Shown here: piece by piece, positions 12,131 through 23,956 of the stretch
How the letters are laid out: each line of letters starts with the position of its first letter
How positions within the stretch are numbered: position 1 is the stretch's first letter
DNA from: Gongronella butleri
Lineage: Eukaryota > Mucoromycota > Mucoromycetes > Mucorales > Cunninghamellaceae
Assembly (NCBI GenBank): GCA_025201375.1
Contig: JAIWZP010000021.1
Coordinates: 372,001-436,000, forward strand
Direction of reading: 5' to 3'
DNA length: 64,000 nucleotides
Notes under the pieces: generated by a model
Told to the model about the DNA's origin: nothing
The model's input: only the letters and a program-made list of their open reading frames with translations
The model's database searches: none
Program-made: the position numbers and the translations under genes

Positions 12131-12511
12131 ATGCCTTTCCGTTGCAAATGTGGACGCACCTTTGAAAAGCCGGATTCATTTGCGACTCACACGTCTGCAT
12201 GTGCGTCGTTCCACTCGCGGCGTGTGTCGGACGCCACGGCTAGTATTAGTATCCCACGCCAACAACAACAACAACATCAAGCGAGCCAGCCCACCATGTC
12301 ACCACCCACAGCGCCATTGACCATCCCACAATCGCTGCCGACGCTCTCTTCATTGTCTTTTTTCCAATCAAAGTCGCCGCCGACGTCTCCCACTGACCAG
12401 ATGAGCACGTCGCCACTTGGTCCTTCGTTCATGCCCACGGGACTGTCCATTCAAGATGAGCTGAGACGCCGCTCCATGTCGTCTGGCTCAGGATCCACCT
12501 CGTTCAAATAG
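12131..12511 (+). CDS. Small C2HC zinc-finger protein, Ser/Pro-rich tail
   Basis: Single-exon gene for 126 residues. The ATG at 12131 follows a leader of almost pure C/T, as for other genes in the window. Residues 5-24 form a compact zinc-finger-like motif, C-x-C-x12-H-x3-C (Cys5, Cys7, His20, Cys24), in MPFRCKCGRTFEKPDSFATH. The rest is disordered: a Gln run, many TP/SP sites (possible phosphorylation targets) and a C-terminal LSIQDELRRRSMSS. It lies 260 bp after the BTB gene and 480 bp before TFIIIA on the same strand, but there is no sign of cotranscription. Its function is unknown. The finger suggests nucleic-acid or protein binding. Confidence 0.7.
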   Translation: MPFRCKCGRTFEKPDSFATHTSACASFHSRRVSDATASISIPRQQQQQHQASQPTMSPPTAPLTIPQSLPTLSSLSFFQSKSPPTSPTDQMSTSPLGPSFMPTGLSIQDELRRRSMSSGSGSTSFK

Positions 12512-12993
12512 CTTTTTTTTTCCAACCTGTACATATGATTTAGCATTCCGTCGTCCCTTGGATTGATTCCCCCTTGTTTCCCTCTATTCTCCCTTTTTTC
12601 TCTATCAGTTTTTTTTTTCATCTCAAGCCCCAATTCCCCTTTGTCCATGCATACACACCTCTTTTTTTTCGAATAAACAAAAATTGAATCACCGTCTTTA
12701 TTTTTTTTTTTAAAAAAAAAAAAGACGTCTAGACAGCTTTGACTGGCACCGGACAGGACCATGCGACGCATGAGCTGTGCCAATTCCTTTTCTTTTCACG
12801 TCAGGTGTGCGCAGTGCGCAGCTTTTTGGTGGGAGAGCGGGCTGTCTGTCTCTTTTTTTGCCATTGCTGTATTTGGCAAGCCCGTTTGGGCGGGCTTTTT
12901 GGCTCTTTTGACCTCGCATGCATGCAGAAAAAAAAAAAAAAATTTTTTCGCCTTTCTTCTTTTCGTCTTGTCTCCGTTGGTCCCCTCTTGTCG

Positions 12994-14770
12994 ATGATAC
13001 AGCAGGGCCTGGGTATGATTTTTGACCCGGTCTCCCTGGGCAAGCGACCTATGTCCGAGCAAGACGACAGCGACTTTGACGACCTTGCTTTTGACGAATA
13101 CCAGCCACCTGTCTACGACCAAACAGACACCCTTGACCCGCCCGACCCCCTTAACGACCCTCAGGACACGACCTCGCCTGCAAAAAAGCGCAAAACTCGG
13201 CCAAAGCGATATGCTTGTGATTTCGTGGGCTGCGACAAATGCTTTGATGTGCCCGCCAAGCTGCGCGACCACGTCCGCACTCACACTGGCGAGGTAAGAG
13301 TGGTTCAGGGTGACCAATCCGAGCAAAAAAAGAGGAAAAAGGAACCCAAAGGGCATCATTTGGCATCCGACGGGTGGCAATGCGCTTTTAACGCGTGTTG
13401 AAGTGCGCCAATGGATGCTATTGACGCCCAATTGGGTACAAACGGGTCGTCAACTGTTAATGTGTACCTGACGCTCTTTTTTTATTTTTTTCCTAGCGAC
13501 CCTACTCGTGCACGGAGGAAGGCTGCGATAAGACATTTGCAAAAAAGACGTCACTGATGGCACACATGGACGTGCACGATCCGACAATCACAGACCGATT
13601 CCCATGCGAGTATTGCGACAAATCTTTCCCGCGCAAGCAAGCATACAAGATCCACGTCCGCACACAGCACGAGGAGGCCAAGCACTATCCATGCACCTGG
13701 GACGGCTGCGACGCCACTTTTACACAAGAATATCTGCTGCGAACTCACATGACGTCGCACACCAACAAGCGCCAATACCCTTGCGAGCATCCGGGATGCA
13801 ATTCCAGCTTCAGGTGGCCTAATCGCCTGCGCTATCATATGGAGACCGTGCACCGTGGTATGACAAAAACAAAGAAAATGGGCAAGAATCGACAATGGAC
13901 GGCTCATATTTTTCTTTTCTTGTTTTTTCTTTTTTTAGACGTGGAAAAGTACTTTTGCAACGAGGAAGGATGCGACGCCAAGTTTCTGCGATTCAATGAG
14001 CTGCGATCGCATATGTTTGAAGTTCATCCCGCGACGTGCCACATGTGCGGCAAGCAATTCGCGCGACCGTCGCTGCTCAGTGGCCACATGAAGACCGTGC
14101 ACTCGGGTTTGCGGCTGAATTGCGAGTACGAGGACTGCGACAAGGTGTTCAAGACGGTATGCCACCAAGGGGGAGGACAATTGGCGCACACAATGACATT
14201 GCGCAGCAAACTCATCTCTCTATTTTTTTTTACAGAAAAAATCGCTAAAGAACCACATGGATCGCACTCACATGAACATCCGGCCCCCACGTCGACATGT
14301 TTGCCCCACTTGCGGCAGAGGCTTCCCCTTTGCCAGTGGCCTGAACAAGCATTTGCCCGTCCACGACCCTAATCGCGTAAAAAAAAAAAAAAAAAAAAAA
14401 AGAGTCATGGCGACGCACGGTGGTCTTATCTCTTCTCGATTCTTTTTTTTTTTTTTTTTTTTAGCCCAAGCCCGAGCGAAATATCCTTAATGAGCTCTCT
14501 GGCAAGGATTATGATGATGACGACGCGCGAAAGTACAATTGCCCCTTTACCGGATGCGAGCGAAAGTACAAATACGAGCATCTCCTGCGGCGGCATTTGC
14601 GCAGCATTGCGCATCGTGACCAGGTTGCCGATTATGAGGCCATGACCTCGTCCTCCATTGAGTCGCCTTGCGATGACGAAGACGGCCAAGTCGACGAAAA
14701 TGACTTGGCCACCCCCATTGTCGAAAATGAACCCCACGACAACGACCCCATTCCGCAAGATCACACATGA
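12994..14770 (+). CDS. sfc2: Transcription factor IIIA, ten C2H2 zinc fingers
   Basis: A 441-residue protein in five exons: 12994-13293, 13497-13857, 13939-14156, 14236-14376, 14465-14770, all GT-AG and in frame. After an acidic N terminus and a KKRKTRPKR basic patch come ten C2H2 fingers, starting YACDFVGCDKCF and RPYSCTEEGCDKTF. Fingers 1-9 run almost back to back. Finger 10 (YNCPFTGCERKYKYEHLLRRHLRSIAH) is set apart by an acidic linker, the arrangement I associate with S. pombe TFIIIA (Sfc2). The G-C-D/N-F spacing and short linkers are typical of TFIIIA, which binds the internal control region of 5S rRNA genes and 5S RNA itself. The tail is acidic. The start is uncertain: ATGs at 12994 and 13015 are both possible, and the frame is open further upstream. 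Confidence 0.88.
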
Positions 14771-17700
14771 TCTTGCAATTGCATCCTCTCCACTCTCCAT
14801 AACGATTGAATATCCCCATACATTTATGCATTTTTTTTTTTTTAGCTTTACCTCATTTTCATGCTCATCTCACGTGTTTTGATGATTCTTCCTATGTAAC
14901 CCCAATCGCCTTCTCATCTACACATCCACCCACCATCATCTTGTCCAACGTTCCAATCAACACAATAAAAGGCATATACTGTATTCACCCCCTTTCCTCT
15001 CTGAATGTATTCATTTAACTTTTGATTGCACAAGCCAATTGTTCAGAAAACTTGACGCCATTAGGCCAAGATGCTGCCCAACCCTTGCTCAGGTACAATT
15101 ATGATGGTGACGGTTCGTGGGCGTGGTTCTGATTTGGGATCTCAGGCGCGTATCTTTGCCGAGCAAAGCGCGCAAACCACCCAAATAGATAAATTTGGCA
15201 CTGCCTCTGCAAGAACTCATTTTTCTCGCGTTTTCTCGGCATATGTCGCGTCTCTGGTCATGGTTAGCGCACGGTTTTAATTTGAAGTCTTTGGCGCGTG
15301 GCCCTGTTGAAAAACGACGCGGTTCACGATCAACATTGTATATATATTTGGCAACACTTGAACTAGAAACGCATTGTCTTATCGTTTTCTCAACACACTC
15401 TGCATCTCTGCTCATGGATTGCGTGTGGCTAATAGTTTCTTGAGCTGTGTTCTCGTCGAGAAAAGACGCGTCGCACTCCCAAAAATAAAGTCATTTCTAA
15501 TATATTCTGTGCCCCACCAGCAATAGACGAGCTGAATTGCATCGTTTTGATACTAACGTGTGAAGCGAGCAGAAACGGTCGCATTCATCAATACCAGAGT
15601 CATGACACTCTTCAAATGGGGGCAAGAAAAACAATGAAATGCTATTTTTTCTGTTCTGAAAGATCAGATGACGCACCTGCTGCGCCCAAAATTTTCAAAT
15701 TGTTGGAAACATGCACAGCAATGTGTTTGGGTTTACGAGCCAATCATAATAGATCAAATCAAAATGGTCGTAAATGCAAAAATAAATGAAAACGCTAATT
15801 TTGTATGTTTGCGCTCGTGAAGGGACCGATTAAAATCATGAAATTGTTTCCACTCGATGTGTGGAATCAACCTCTGGATATTGTGCTCGATGTTGCGGAG
15901 ACACGTTGCAGTTTATCCTGCCCATTACCGAACGCATCGGAATTAAACTGTTTGGCATCATTAAATTCGGGCAGAATTCGTCCAACCCGCCGCGCAAATA
16001 AAGATGAAATGATGCACGTGCATAACTTTTCTACTAAAGTTAGTTCCATCGCGATCTTGCAACAATTTGGCGCGTTACAACTGAAATTATAAAAATAAGA
16101 GAAAATGTCGAAATTCTCGAGAACGGCCAGATCAATCTCCAATTTTTAATTGTTTTTTGAAAAGAAAGAAGCCAAAATACTCTTTAGGCTCTTCCTTGAG
16201 GCACCGTGATTGTCGGTTGCCGAGCAATAGCGACTTTCAAAAGCCGCGAATTTCCAAGGGGTGCAGTCGATGCCCGGAAAATCGTAAAATTTAGGTCTTC
16301 AGATCACCACGCCATTTGCACAAAAGGTGAATGGCGTCTATTCAACGATAGAAAAGCAATAAAAAACACAAGTCAATTGACTGGCTTCCGTGTAAAACAC
16401 GAAAAGCTGCGATTTTTCATCACAAGACGAACTCTACGAGGACTAGCCTTAGCATATTGAAAGTTATTTCATCAGAAAGAATACGACACGAAGCGTGTGT
16501 AGACATCGGTGATCTATGAAAAAAGTGCTTTTTTGGCATTTTTGACACGGTTCCAAAATCATAGGCAAATTTCGACGCGTGATATACCGCGTCCGTCGTC
16601 GAGTTGCTCGCGTTGTTTCTAATCAAATATATGCACCGGGCGTCTCTCTTGCTAGTGGGAGCGTCGGTGCAGCTCTTTGGACGTGTTTTTCCAGTGCAAT
16701 TCGCAATTGAAATTAAACCTAAAATAGCACTTTGCTCTTTAATCACTATTTGGATCGCCCACTCTTTTGGCGTTTTTCGTGGTTTCTCAGGGCCCTTTTT
16801 CTTGTTGGGGAGTTTGGTGCAGTTCTGGAACCTCATTTTTTTAATTTTGGTTTTGGAGCTCACCAAGGCCAAATTTATGATTTACTTGTAGCGCGCCTGC
16901 CAATGCCTTTGACAGCTTCAAATCGCGTCCTACACCTTTTTGGAGCTCGTGTTTTCACGTCCGTGTGTAAATTTGGCGATCGGCGAGGCCTGATTGGCAA
17001 GAAACATATACATTTGCCCCTAAAATGAAAGCACATAGAGAACTTGATGAAAACTTGTCCAAGCGGACCCAAATTGCAACAGTTGAACGCTGGCACAAAA
17101 TCCAAAGGAAATCAAGAAAAATCTCTCAGAGATGTAGACAATGTAGCGCTAACAATCGCGAATTAGTCATTTTTGACACTTTTGTACTTTTGCACAAATT
17201 AATGGTAGCAGCCATGTCCTCACTGCTTCTAGAAATACCCGCCTGGCTGTCCCTGCCTTGGCTCTCCAAAATGAGCAAAACGAATAGGCAGAGGCTGGAT
17301 GATCTCGTTTTACCCACCATCAAAATTGGTCAGCGCATATTCTTCCACGAGGATGCGCATTGGAAACTCCAAATTTATATGTGCACGAACCATGATTAGA
17401 GACAACGCAGCGTGCCAATGAGACGGACAAGGACTAAACGCGTTCTTGCTGAACTTTTTGCCAAATTTATGGATTTGTGGTAAAACGTGTCGTTTTTGGA
17501 CGGCGCCATGCGCTAGAGAATCCTAATTAAAATCACACGCGCACCATCACCAGAAACGCGAAATATGCTGAGTAAACGGAAGTAAGACGCGTTCTTGACG
17601 AGAAAATGCCATATTTATGCATTTGGGGGTTGTACGCTTTTTACTCGGCAATGAAACGTGTCCGAGATCTCCGATTAAAACCACGCATGAACCGTCGCCA

Positions 17701-17811
17701 ACTTTATGCAAAAAGAATAGATATGACGCGTACATTGAGAGATAAAAAAATGGATTTGGATGGATTTTATTTATTTACAAAATGATGTTGTTTTTTTTTG
17801 GCTTTTTTTTT
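14771..17811. repeat. Non-coding block of degenerate dispersed repeats
   Basis: No gene seen. An AATAAAA near 14964 may end the TFIIIA transcript. About 16090-17000 aligns with 57580-58470: both carry GGGGTGCAGTCGA, CACGCC followed by AGGTGAATGGCG, AAAGTTAT-TCATCAGAAAG, and GCGTC-CTCTTGCTAGTG/CTTACTAGTG in the same order. Two related units of about 150 bp lie at about 17430-17700, each with an ACGCGTTCTTG start followed by a CCA-ATTTATG-ATTTG segment. These appear to relate, inverted, to 15230-15470. Reading frames here are short and unrelated between copies, so I treat it as decayed repeats. Confidence 0.6.
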
Positions 17812-20800
17812 TTAGCCCCAGACGTCTTCATTGTAGCGGCCCTGGTCGATCCAATCCTGCATGACCTTTTCGGCGTCGTCGCTGGTTTGAGCGGCGCCAA
17901 AGCTCTTGATGAGGCTGAGGAAGACCTTGCGCACGTCCTGGCTCATCTTTCCGCTGCCGCAAATGAAGATGGAAGCAGCCTTTGAGCCGTCAGTGGGGTG
18001 CATGAAGGACCAGACGGCGGCAGCCTGCAGGAGGATCTGATGCTGCACGTATTTGTCAGCGGAAGCGGGGTTTTGGCGCGAGAATGCGACGTGGAGCGAC
18101 GTCAGTACTTCCTGGTCTTGGAAAGTGGCAAGCTCCTCCTTGTAGATGTAATCCTGGTCGGCGCGGCGGCAGCCAAAGAAGAGAACAGTCTTGCCAACGG
18201 CGTCGCCTTGCTGCTTTTGCCAAGCGCGCTCCTGCAAGAAGCCCATGAACGGCGACAGGCCCGTGCCGGCGGCAATCATGATGATGGGCGTCTCAGCGTC
18301 ATCGGGCAGCCCAAAGGTGCTCTTGGCAGATTTGAATGCAGCGCGCACCGCAATGGTCTCTTGCTTGGGGGACAAAGGGAGGCAGCGCGACAAGTACGAC
18401 GACGCGAGACCCGGGTAATGGCGACCTTGGACGAGATCATCGACGACACCGACCGTCAGAGACGCGTGGCCCTTGTTGGTCAGCGGCGAGCTTGCAATCG
18501 AATAGCGGCGCGGCTGCATCACGCCCGCCGCAGCAAGGAATTGACCAAAGTCTAGGTCCTTGACCTGCGGGTACGCACGTTGCACATCCAGCAGCGTGCG
18601 GTGTGCCTGGATGAACTTCGGATAAGGATCTAAAAAAAAAAAAAAAGTAAAAATGAGAATTGTTTTTTTTTTTTTTTTGCTCGGAGAGACTTACCAACAC
18701 CATTAGCGTCCGTGACGATCTGTGCCTCAAAGGCGTCGGCGGTGGCATCGTCGGTGGCCTTGCGGAGTTGCTGGGCAAAGCAGTGCAAGAGGAGACGACT
18801 AGGAGGGGAGCTTATATTTGCATAGTAAGTTAGAGCATTGCGGATTGTGCATGGCGTGGCAATGGTGCCGGCGAGCGAGCGTGGCGACACGCCTTTCTTG
18901 GATGCTTCGTCCACTTGGAACACCGAGTCGAGCACCCAGCCAAAGTTGAGGCCGATCGTTTCCACGAGCTTGGCGTCGTTTTCTGGCATCACTTCCAAAT
19001 GGTCGCCCGTCACATACAGCAAACCCTCCTTGGCATTGGCCACGGGCGTCAAGTCACGAACGTCCAGCTCAATGTGGCGCGTGCTGCGGTCCGAGCCAGA
19101 TTGCTGCAATTCGCGATTGACCTTGATAAACGCCTTTTTGTTGTATTTTTCCGTGTTGGTGTTGCGCGTGCCTTGCGTGAAATTCGCGTCACTGGGGCTC
19201 AGATAGCGGATCTTGATGCTGGCACTTGACAATTTGCTGTTGGCCTCCACTGGCACCACAGACTTGTCTACAGAGGCAGAAAGGCCATAGGCGTCCAAGG
19301 CAAAGGACCAGAAATGGGCGGACCTGATTTCCCAAAAAAAAAAAAAAAATGAATCTGGGGCTCTTTTTTTTTTTTGTCTTTTTTTTTTTTTTTTCTTACC
19401 ACATGTTAAAGTCGGCATCCATGTCCTCATCAGCATTGCCCTCGCCGCGCGCAAAAAAGCGCGTCGCGCCCAATTGATCGAGGGCGTCATCGACCTTGAT
19501 GGGGAACTTTTGGTACGTGCGCCAATTCTTGTTGCCCACGCCAAAGACAGCATACAAGAGGCCGTCAAAGTGCTTGGTCGTGGATTCGCGCATCTTTTTG
19601 TCAAGGAACTTGTTGAAGCGTTCGGCAGTGTCGGGGCAATAACCGTTGTACGTGGCCGTGCAGACGATGACAAGCTCCTTTTGGGCCGGCGACTCGTACT
19701 TTTCACCTTGAATGCCGTCCCACTTGTCCATCTCCGCCATCTTGACATTCAAAAAGCCGAATTCCTTGGCTTGCTGGTACAGCTGGTTTGCATAGTCTTG
19801 CGCGGTGCCGGTTTGCGTGCCGTACAAGAACGTCAGGTTGGGCAATTGCGCTTGCTTGGCGGCATCCACCTTGCCAGCGACGGGACGCGGAATGGCGCGT
19901 GGTGGCGTGCTCGTCTTTTCCAGCGAAGGCAAAGACGCATCGGGCGTCGGCTCCGGGAAGTTGCTGCGAGGATGGATCGTCATCATCAGGTGCGCAGGCT
20001 TGGTCGTCGCCGTGCGAGGGTCAAATTCGACATCAGGGCCATCTAAATGAGCAAAAAAAAAAAAAAAAAAAAAAAGGCATCAGATGTGTCCACATTTCGC
20101 TTTTTTTTTTTTCTTTGGCTTACCATATTTGAACTCGTACTTGTGGAGGATCATGGCAATGACAGTCTTGGCCTCTTGGAGCGAAAAGGGGCGGCCAATG
20201 CAGGCGCGGAGACCAGTGCTAAATGGCAACCTGATGATGCAATGCAACATGAGTATTTTTTTTTTTTTGTCTTGCATTTTCTTTGCTTACCAAGCGGCGG
20301 GCGAGCGCTTTTGTTCCTCTTCAGGGGTGAATCGCTCGGGATCAAATTGGAACGAATTGGGATACACGGATTCGTTGTGGTGCAGGCTGTAGACATTGAC
20401 ATTGATGCTGGTGTCGCCCGGGATCTTGTAGCCATAAGGCACGACACAGTCTTGACGGCAATATTTGAAGAGTCGACGCACAGGTGGGTACATGCGAAGC
20501 GTCTAACGATCATTTTTTAAGTAAACTCATCATTTTATGCCTTTTCATTGCTTACCTCTTTGATCACTTGCATTGTGTACTTGAGACTGTTGACTTGCTC
20601 GACAGTGGGCAGCTTGTCCGACGTGATGCCCACGTTGGCAATCTCTTGGAGCACCTTGGCTTGGATCTCAGGGTGGCGCGACAGCTCATAAAAGAACCAG
20701 GCAAGCGTGTTGGCCCTGAAAATGAAAAGATTTTGTCAATTGGCCATGTTTTCTTTTTTTTTTTCCTTTGTACATACGTCGTGTCGTGGCCGGCAATCAA

Positions 20801-22031
20801 AAAGGTGACAACTTGATCGCGGATATTCTCGTCGGTGAGGCTGTCGTCATGCTCATCCACGGCATTCAACATGAAACCAAGCAAATCCTTGTTGGCATCC
20901 TTGGCATCAGGGCTGGACTTGCGCTCCTTGACGACATCGAGCACAATCTTGTGCATGAGGCTCACGCAATCGTCAAACTTGCGATTGGAGGGCGTGGGCA
21001 GGTGCTTCATGAATTCCATCTGCAGTCCGCGCGACACCGTGGCCTCGAGCAGGTATTTCATCGCTTCAATCATGGGGTGCGGCTCGGCATCCTTGCCATC
21101 CAGCAAGCCAAAGTCGTACCCAAAGCCAGTGCGGCCAATGGTCTCAAATGTGATCTATTCGAATCAATTCCGTCAGCACACAATCAAAAAAAAAAAAAGT
21201 AGCCCTTACCTTGGTGGTCCAATCGAGAATGTCAATTTCTTCGCCCGCCTTGAATTGGTCAAAGAGGCCAAGAGTCTGCATGGTGATATGACCCATCTCC
21301 TCTTGATAAGCTTTGATGGCACGAGGCGAAAAGGCAGGCATCAGCAGCTTGTGCGCCAACTTCCAATGGCTGGCATCCGTATCCGACGTGAAGAGACCGT
21401 CACCGGCAAACTTTTGCACTTCGCGCAGCGCCGTGGGAGCAATCTAAACCCAGAGGAATGGGGGAAATGTGTGAGAAAAAAAATCCACAACGGCCCGCTG
21501 CTCCGATCGGTACATTACCTTTTTGGTGAAGAATTCATTCTCCTTGACAAGCTGCTCAGCAATCAACGGGTCATTGGTTGTGAGCATGCGGCGGCCCATG
21601 ATGGTCACGTCCAAAAGAGGGCCATACTTTTCAAACAGTCTCATAAACGACACATCCCTGTGAATCAAAACCCGTGTGAGTTTTTTTTTTTTCTTTATCT
21701 TTTTGAAACAAAGGAACACTTACATATTGGGCATCAGGTCGTACAGATTGCCCACAAAGGGCAACTTGGCGGGGCCAGGAATCACATCTTGGATGTGGCA
21801 GGGAAGGTCCACATAGATCAATTGCTGCTGCCAGAGATCGTCCACACCACCAAGGAGCTTGTCCGAGCTGGTGTACAGGAGAAGGTCGTGCGTCTGGTTG
21901 ACGCAGATGCCAAGGGTCTCGGCCGCCATCTGGCGCACCGTGTCAAGGCTCACGCCGCTCGACAGGTGTAGAGGCTTGCCCGCCTCGGCAATGCTGCCTT
22001 TGAGAGCAACAATGATGGTTTTGTCAGTCAT
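17812..22031 (-). CDS. Self-sufficient P450-reductase fusion (CYP505-like), extended N terminus
   Basis: A 1208-residue enzyme in ten exons: 21724-22031, 21519-21657, 21210-21443, 20778-21154, 20556-20715, 20291-20502, 20124-20230, 19400-20042, 18695-19323, 17812-18629. All join in frame. The P450 part has the PGP entry motif near 85-88, the I-helix oxygen motif AGHDTT (about 348-353), ETLR (406-409) and the haem loop FSTGLRACIG with Cys487 as ligand. A linker leads to an FMN flavodoxin domain (YGTQTGTA at 586), an FAD domain (RYSIASSP at 978-985), an NADPH site (AAGTG at 1056-1060) and the C-terminal VW typical of P450 reductases. This matches BM3/CYP505 enzymes, which hydroxylate fatty acids near the omega end using NADPH and O2. 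There is no membrane anchor. At about 1050-1080 residues the usual enzymes are shorter. The extra part is an N-terminal stretch of about 80 residues predicted as beta-grasp-like. The substrate is not readable from sequence. Confidence 0.93.
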
Positions 22032-22080
22032 GGTAAGATAAAGTGTGTAAAATAAAATAAAAAAAGAAGAACGAAAAAAA

Positions 22081-22107
22081 GGACGTGTCGCACGTCCACC
22101 TTTTATA
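22081..22107 (-). promoter_or_regulatory. TATA box and adjacent perfect palindrome of the P450 gene
   Basis: On the minus strand a canonical TATAAAA lies at 22107-22101, about 70 nt before the P450 start codon. Directly downstream is a perfect inverted repeat, GGACGTG-TCG-CACGTCC (22081-22097), with seven-base arms around a CACGTG-like core. It falls between the TATA box and the expected transcription start. It could be a bHLH/bZIP-type operator or fold in the leader RNA. The sequence is directly seen; the role is inferred. Confidence 0.55.
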
Positions 22108-23252
22108 TCGGATCAGGCTGGGAAAGAAAAAAAAGACCTGACTGATTCTGATCATTTTGAAACCAGCGCACTTATTTTCTTTTTTTAGAGCGCCACATCA
22201 CTTTGCACACTTGGCGCCTGCCTTTGCCCTGCAGAAAGCCGCCATTTGCCGTGCCACGTGCATTGGCCGGGAAAAAAAAGCAGCACAAAATCCGCCGGGA
22301 GAATCGGTTCTGCCTTGCTTCTATGCATTGGCGCCACCTCACCTACCAATTCCGGACCCTTGGCCATTCGTCATGTCAATTCATTCACGCCCTTGGATCA
22401 TACTAAATAGCCATCAAAAAAAAAAAAAAAAAAAAAAAAAAAACGAAAAAGAAACCTTTGTGTTCTGTTGTCTTCCCAAGCACACATTGATCAGCGTGAC
22501 ACGTCGCGAACGCATACGCACACGCATCCCTGTAAACAACATATGACTCATCCCAGTGTACCCAGACATTTGAAATTGCCCATTGCGTTTCTATTTGCCA
22601 AGTGGCAGTAGCTGAACTGCTTCGTCACGATCATACAATGATCAACACTTCTTTTTTTTCGTGGAACAATCCAAAAAAGTTTCAAAGAGCGGCAATGGCG
22701 GCATCAACGTTGACAAAGCAAAGTTGAGTTTTGATCTGGCCAATCAAAAGCATGCATTGCTCGGCTTTTTGCTTTACCGGCGTTTCTCGGCAAAAAAAAA
22801 AAAAAATTGTTGCCAGGTATCGGGTTTCACTGCCGCCAGCCATTGACACAAAAATCACACAACCTGTCCCATTGTTTGCCAACTTGAAAAATCATTCTCA
22901 ACAGGCATTGCGCGACCGAATAGTACAACTTAATTGTCTCGTTTTTGGGTGCAGCCCTTTTTTCATGTCTATCCAGCAACATGATCCTCGACTAATCCTC
23001 CTGTGAATTTGATGCGAGCCTTTTCTCATGAGCGAAAAAAAAAATGTTTCCTGTGCCCGCACGAGCTGGCGGACATCAAATCACGCATCCCCTGCGCCAT
23101 TGATGCCACTAAAACCGCCACTACTCATCCAAATTATATTGTTTTTCAAAATTTGATGTTTTCATCACATCCTCATGTATCATCCGTTTTTAAAAATTCA
23201 AAATTTTTTGAGAAGGGTCTTGTTGAGCCAGTCACATTCATTGACATCTGAA
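22108..23252. other. Intergenic, no gene seen
   Basis: AT-rich DNA between the P450 promoter and a tRNA gene, with a 33-nt A run near 22410-22443. Open frames are short, lack motifs and have no supporting splice structure. The sequence does not obviously match the repeat families elsewhere in the window. Confidence 0.5.
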
Positions 23253-23325
23253 GCCTTCGTAGCTCAATCGGTAGAGCGTGAGACTCTTAATCTCAAGGTT
23301 GGGGGATCGAGACCCCCCGTCGGCT
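23253..23325 (+). tRNA. tRNA-Lys (anticodon CUU)
   Basis: A 73-nt cloverleaf without intron. The D arm is GCTC-AATCGGTA-GAGC, the anticodon arm TGAGA-CTCTTAA-TCTCA carries CUU at 23286-23288, and the T arm is GGGGG-ATCGAGA-CCCCC. The A box TAGCTCAATCGG is canonical. The B box GGATCGAGACC departs from GGTTCGANTCC at two positions, and acceptor pairs 4-69 and 5-68 are mismatched (T-C and T-T). A run of seven T follows within 10 nt, a normal Pol III terminator. The anticodon arm is perfect, so this is either functional with a flawed acceptor stem or an ageing copy. Confidence 0.85.
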
Positions 23326-23345
23326 GATCTTTTTTTGTTTTTTTT
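23326..23345 (+). terminator. RNA polymerase III terminator of the tRNA
   Basis: Consecutive T runs (seven, then eight) begin 6 nt after the discriminator base of the tRNA-Lys gene, the standard Pol III stop signal. Confidence 0.7.
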
Positions 23346-23917
23346 GCGCATGTGATTTGAACTTTTGCATGATTCAATGCGCTTGTTCTTTTTGCATTTT
23401 TTTTTTTTTTTGAGCTCGTTTGCTGACCATGCTTGCCTTTATTTTTTTGAATTCGTTTGTTGGCCATGCTTGTCTTTGCTTTTTCTTTTTCTTTTTTTTT
23501 TGGCTTCACGGCGGGCACTTTCTGGCACCATGGGTTTAAGCGCCTCACTGCACGACAACCTGTTGATACAGCCCTTGGGAGTCGGGCTGAAGCGTCATTA
23601 AAAGTTCCAATCGGATGCTTTGGGTTCCTTGTGCACGCCAAACGCCACAATGAGATCATCATAATGACAATGTTGACAGACAATACAGAATTTCGGTGAC
23701 ATAGGCTTGGCAAGCGTCGGTTCGACGTGTCAGGAATCTAATTGGGCTCACAAATAGGTAACTATGCCAATGTTGAGGCAAGGCATGAAATCAAAAAATC
23801 GACCATTTGCTTCACTGCTCTCTCAATTGCCATCGTAAAATGATTTTCAAACGTTTTAATATTGTATATGCATCAAGTCTCTGCTGCCTTTAAGTTGAGT
23901 TTCATACACCTCAAGCA

Positions 23918-23956
<39 letters not shown>

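Noticed and set aside
20835..21971. Very long plus-strand frame opposite the P450 gene
   Set aside because: It is antisense to exons of the P450 gene, which have complete motif support in the other strand.
17812..22031. Two genes: a P450 and a separate reductase
   Set aside because: Exons 7 and 8 join in frame with a split Asp codon, no stop or start intervenes, and the linker matches the CYP505/BM3 layout.
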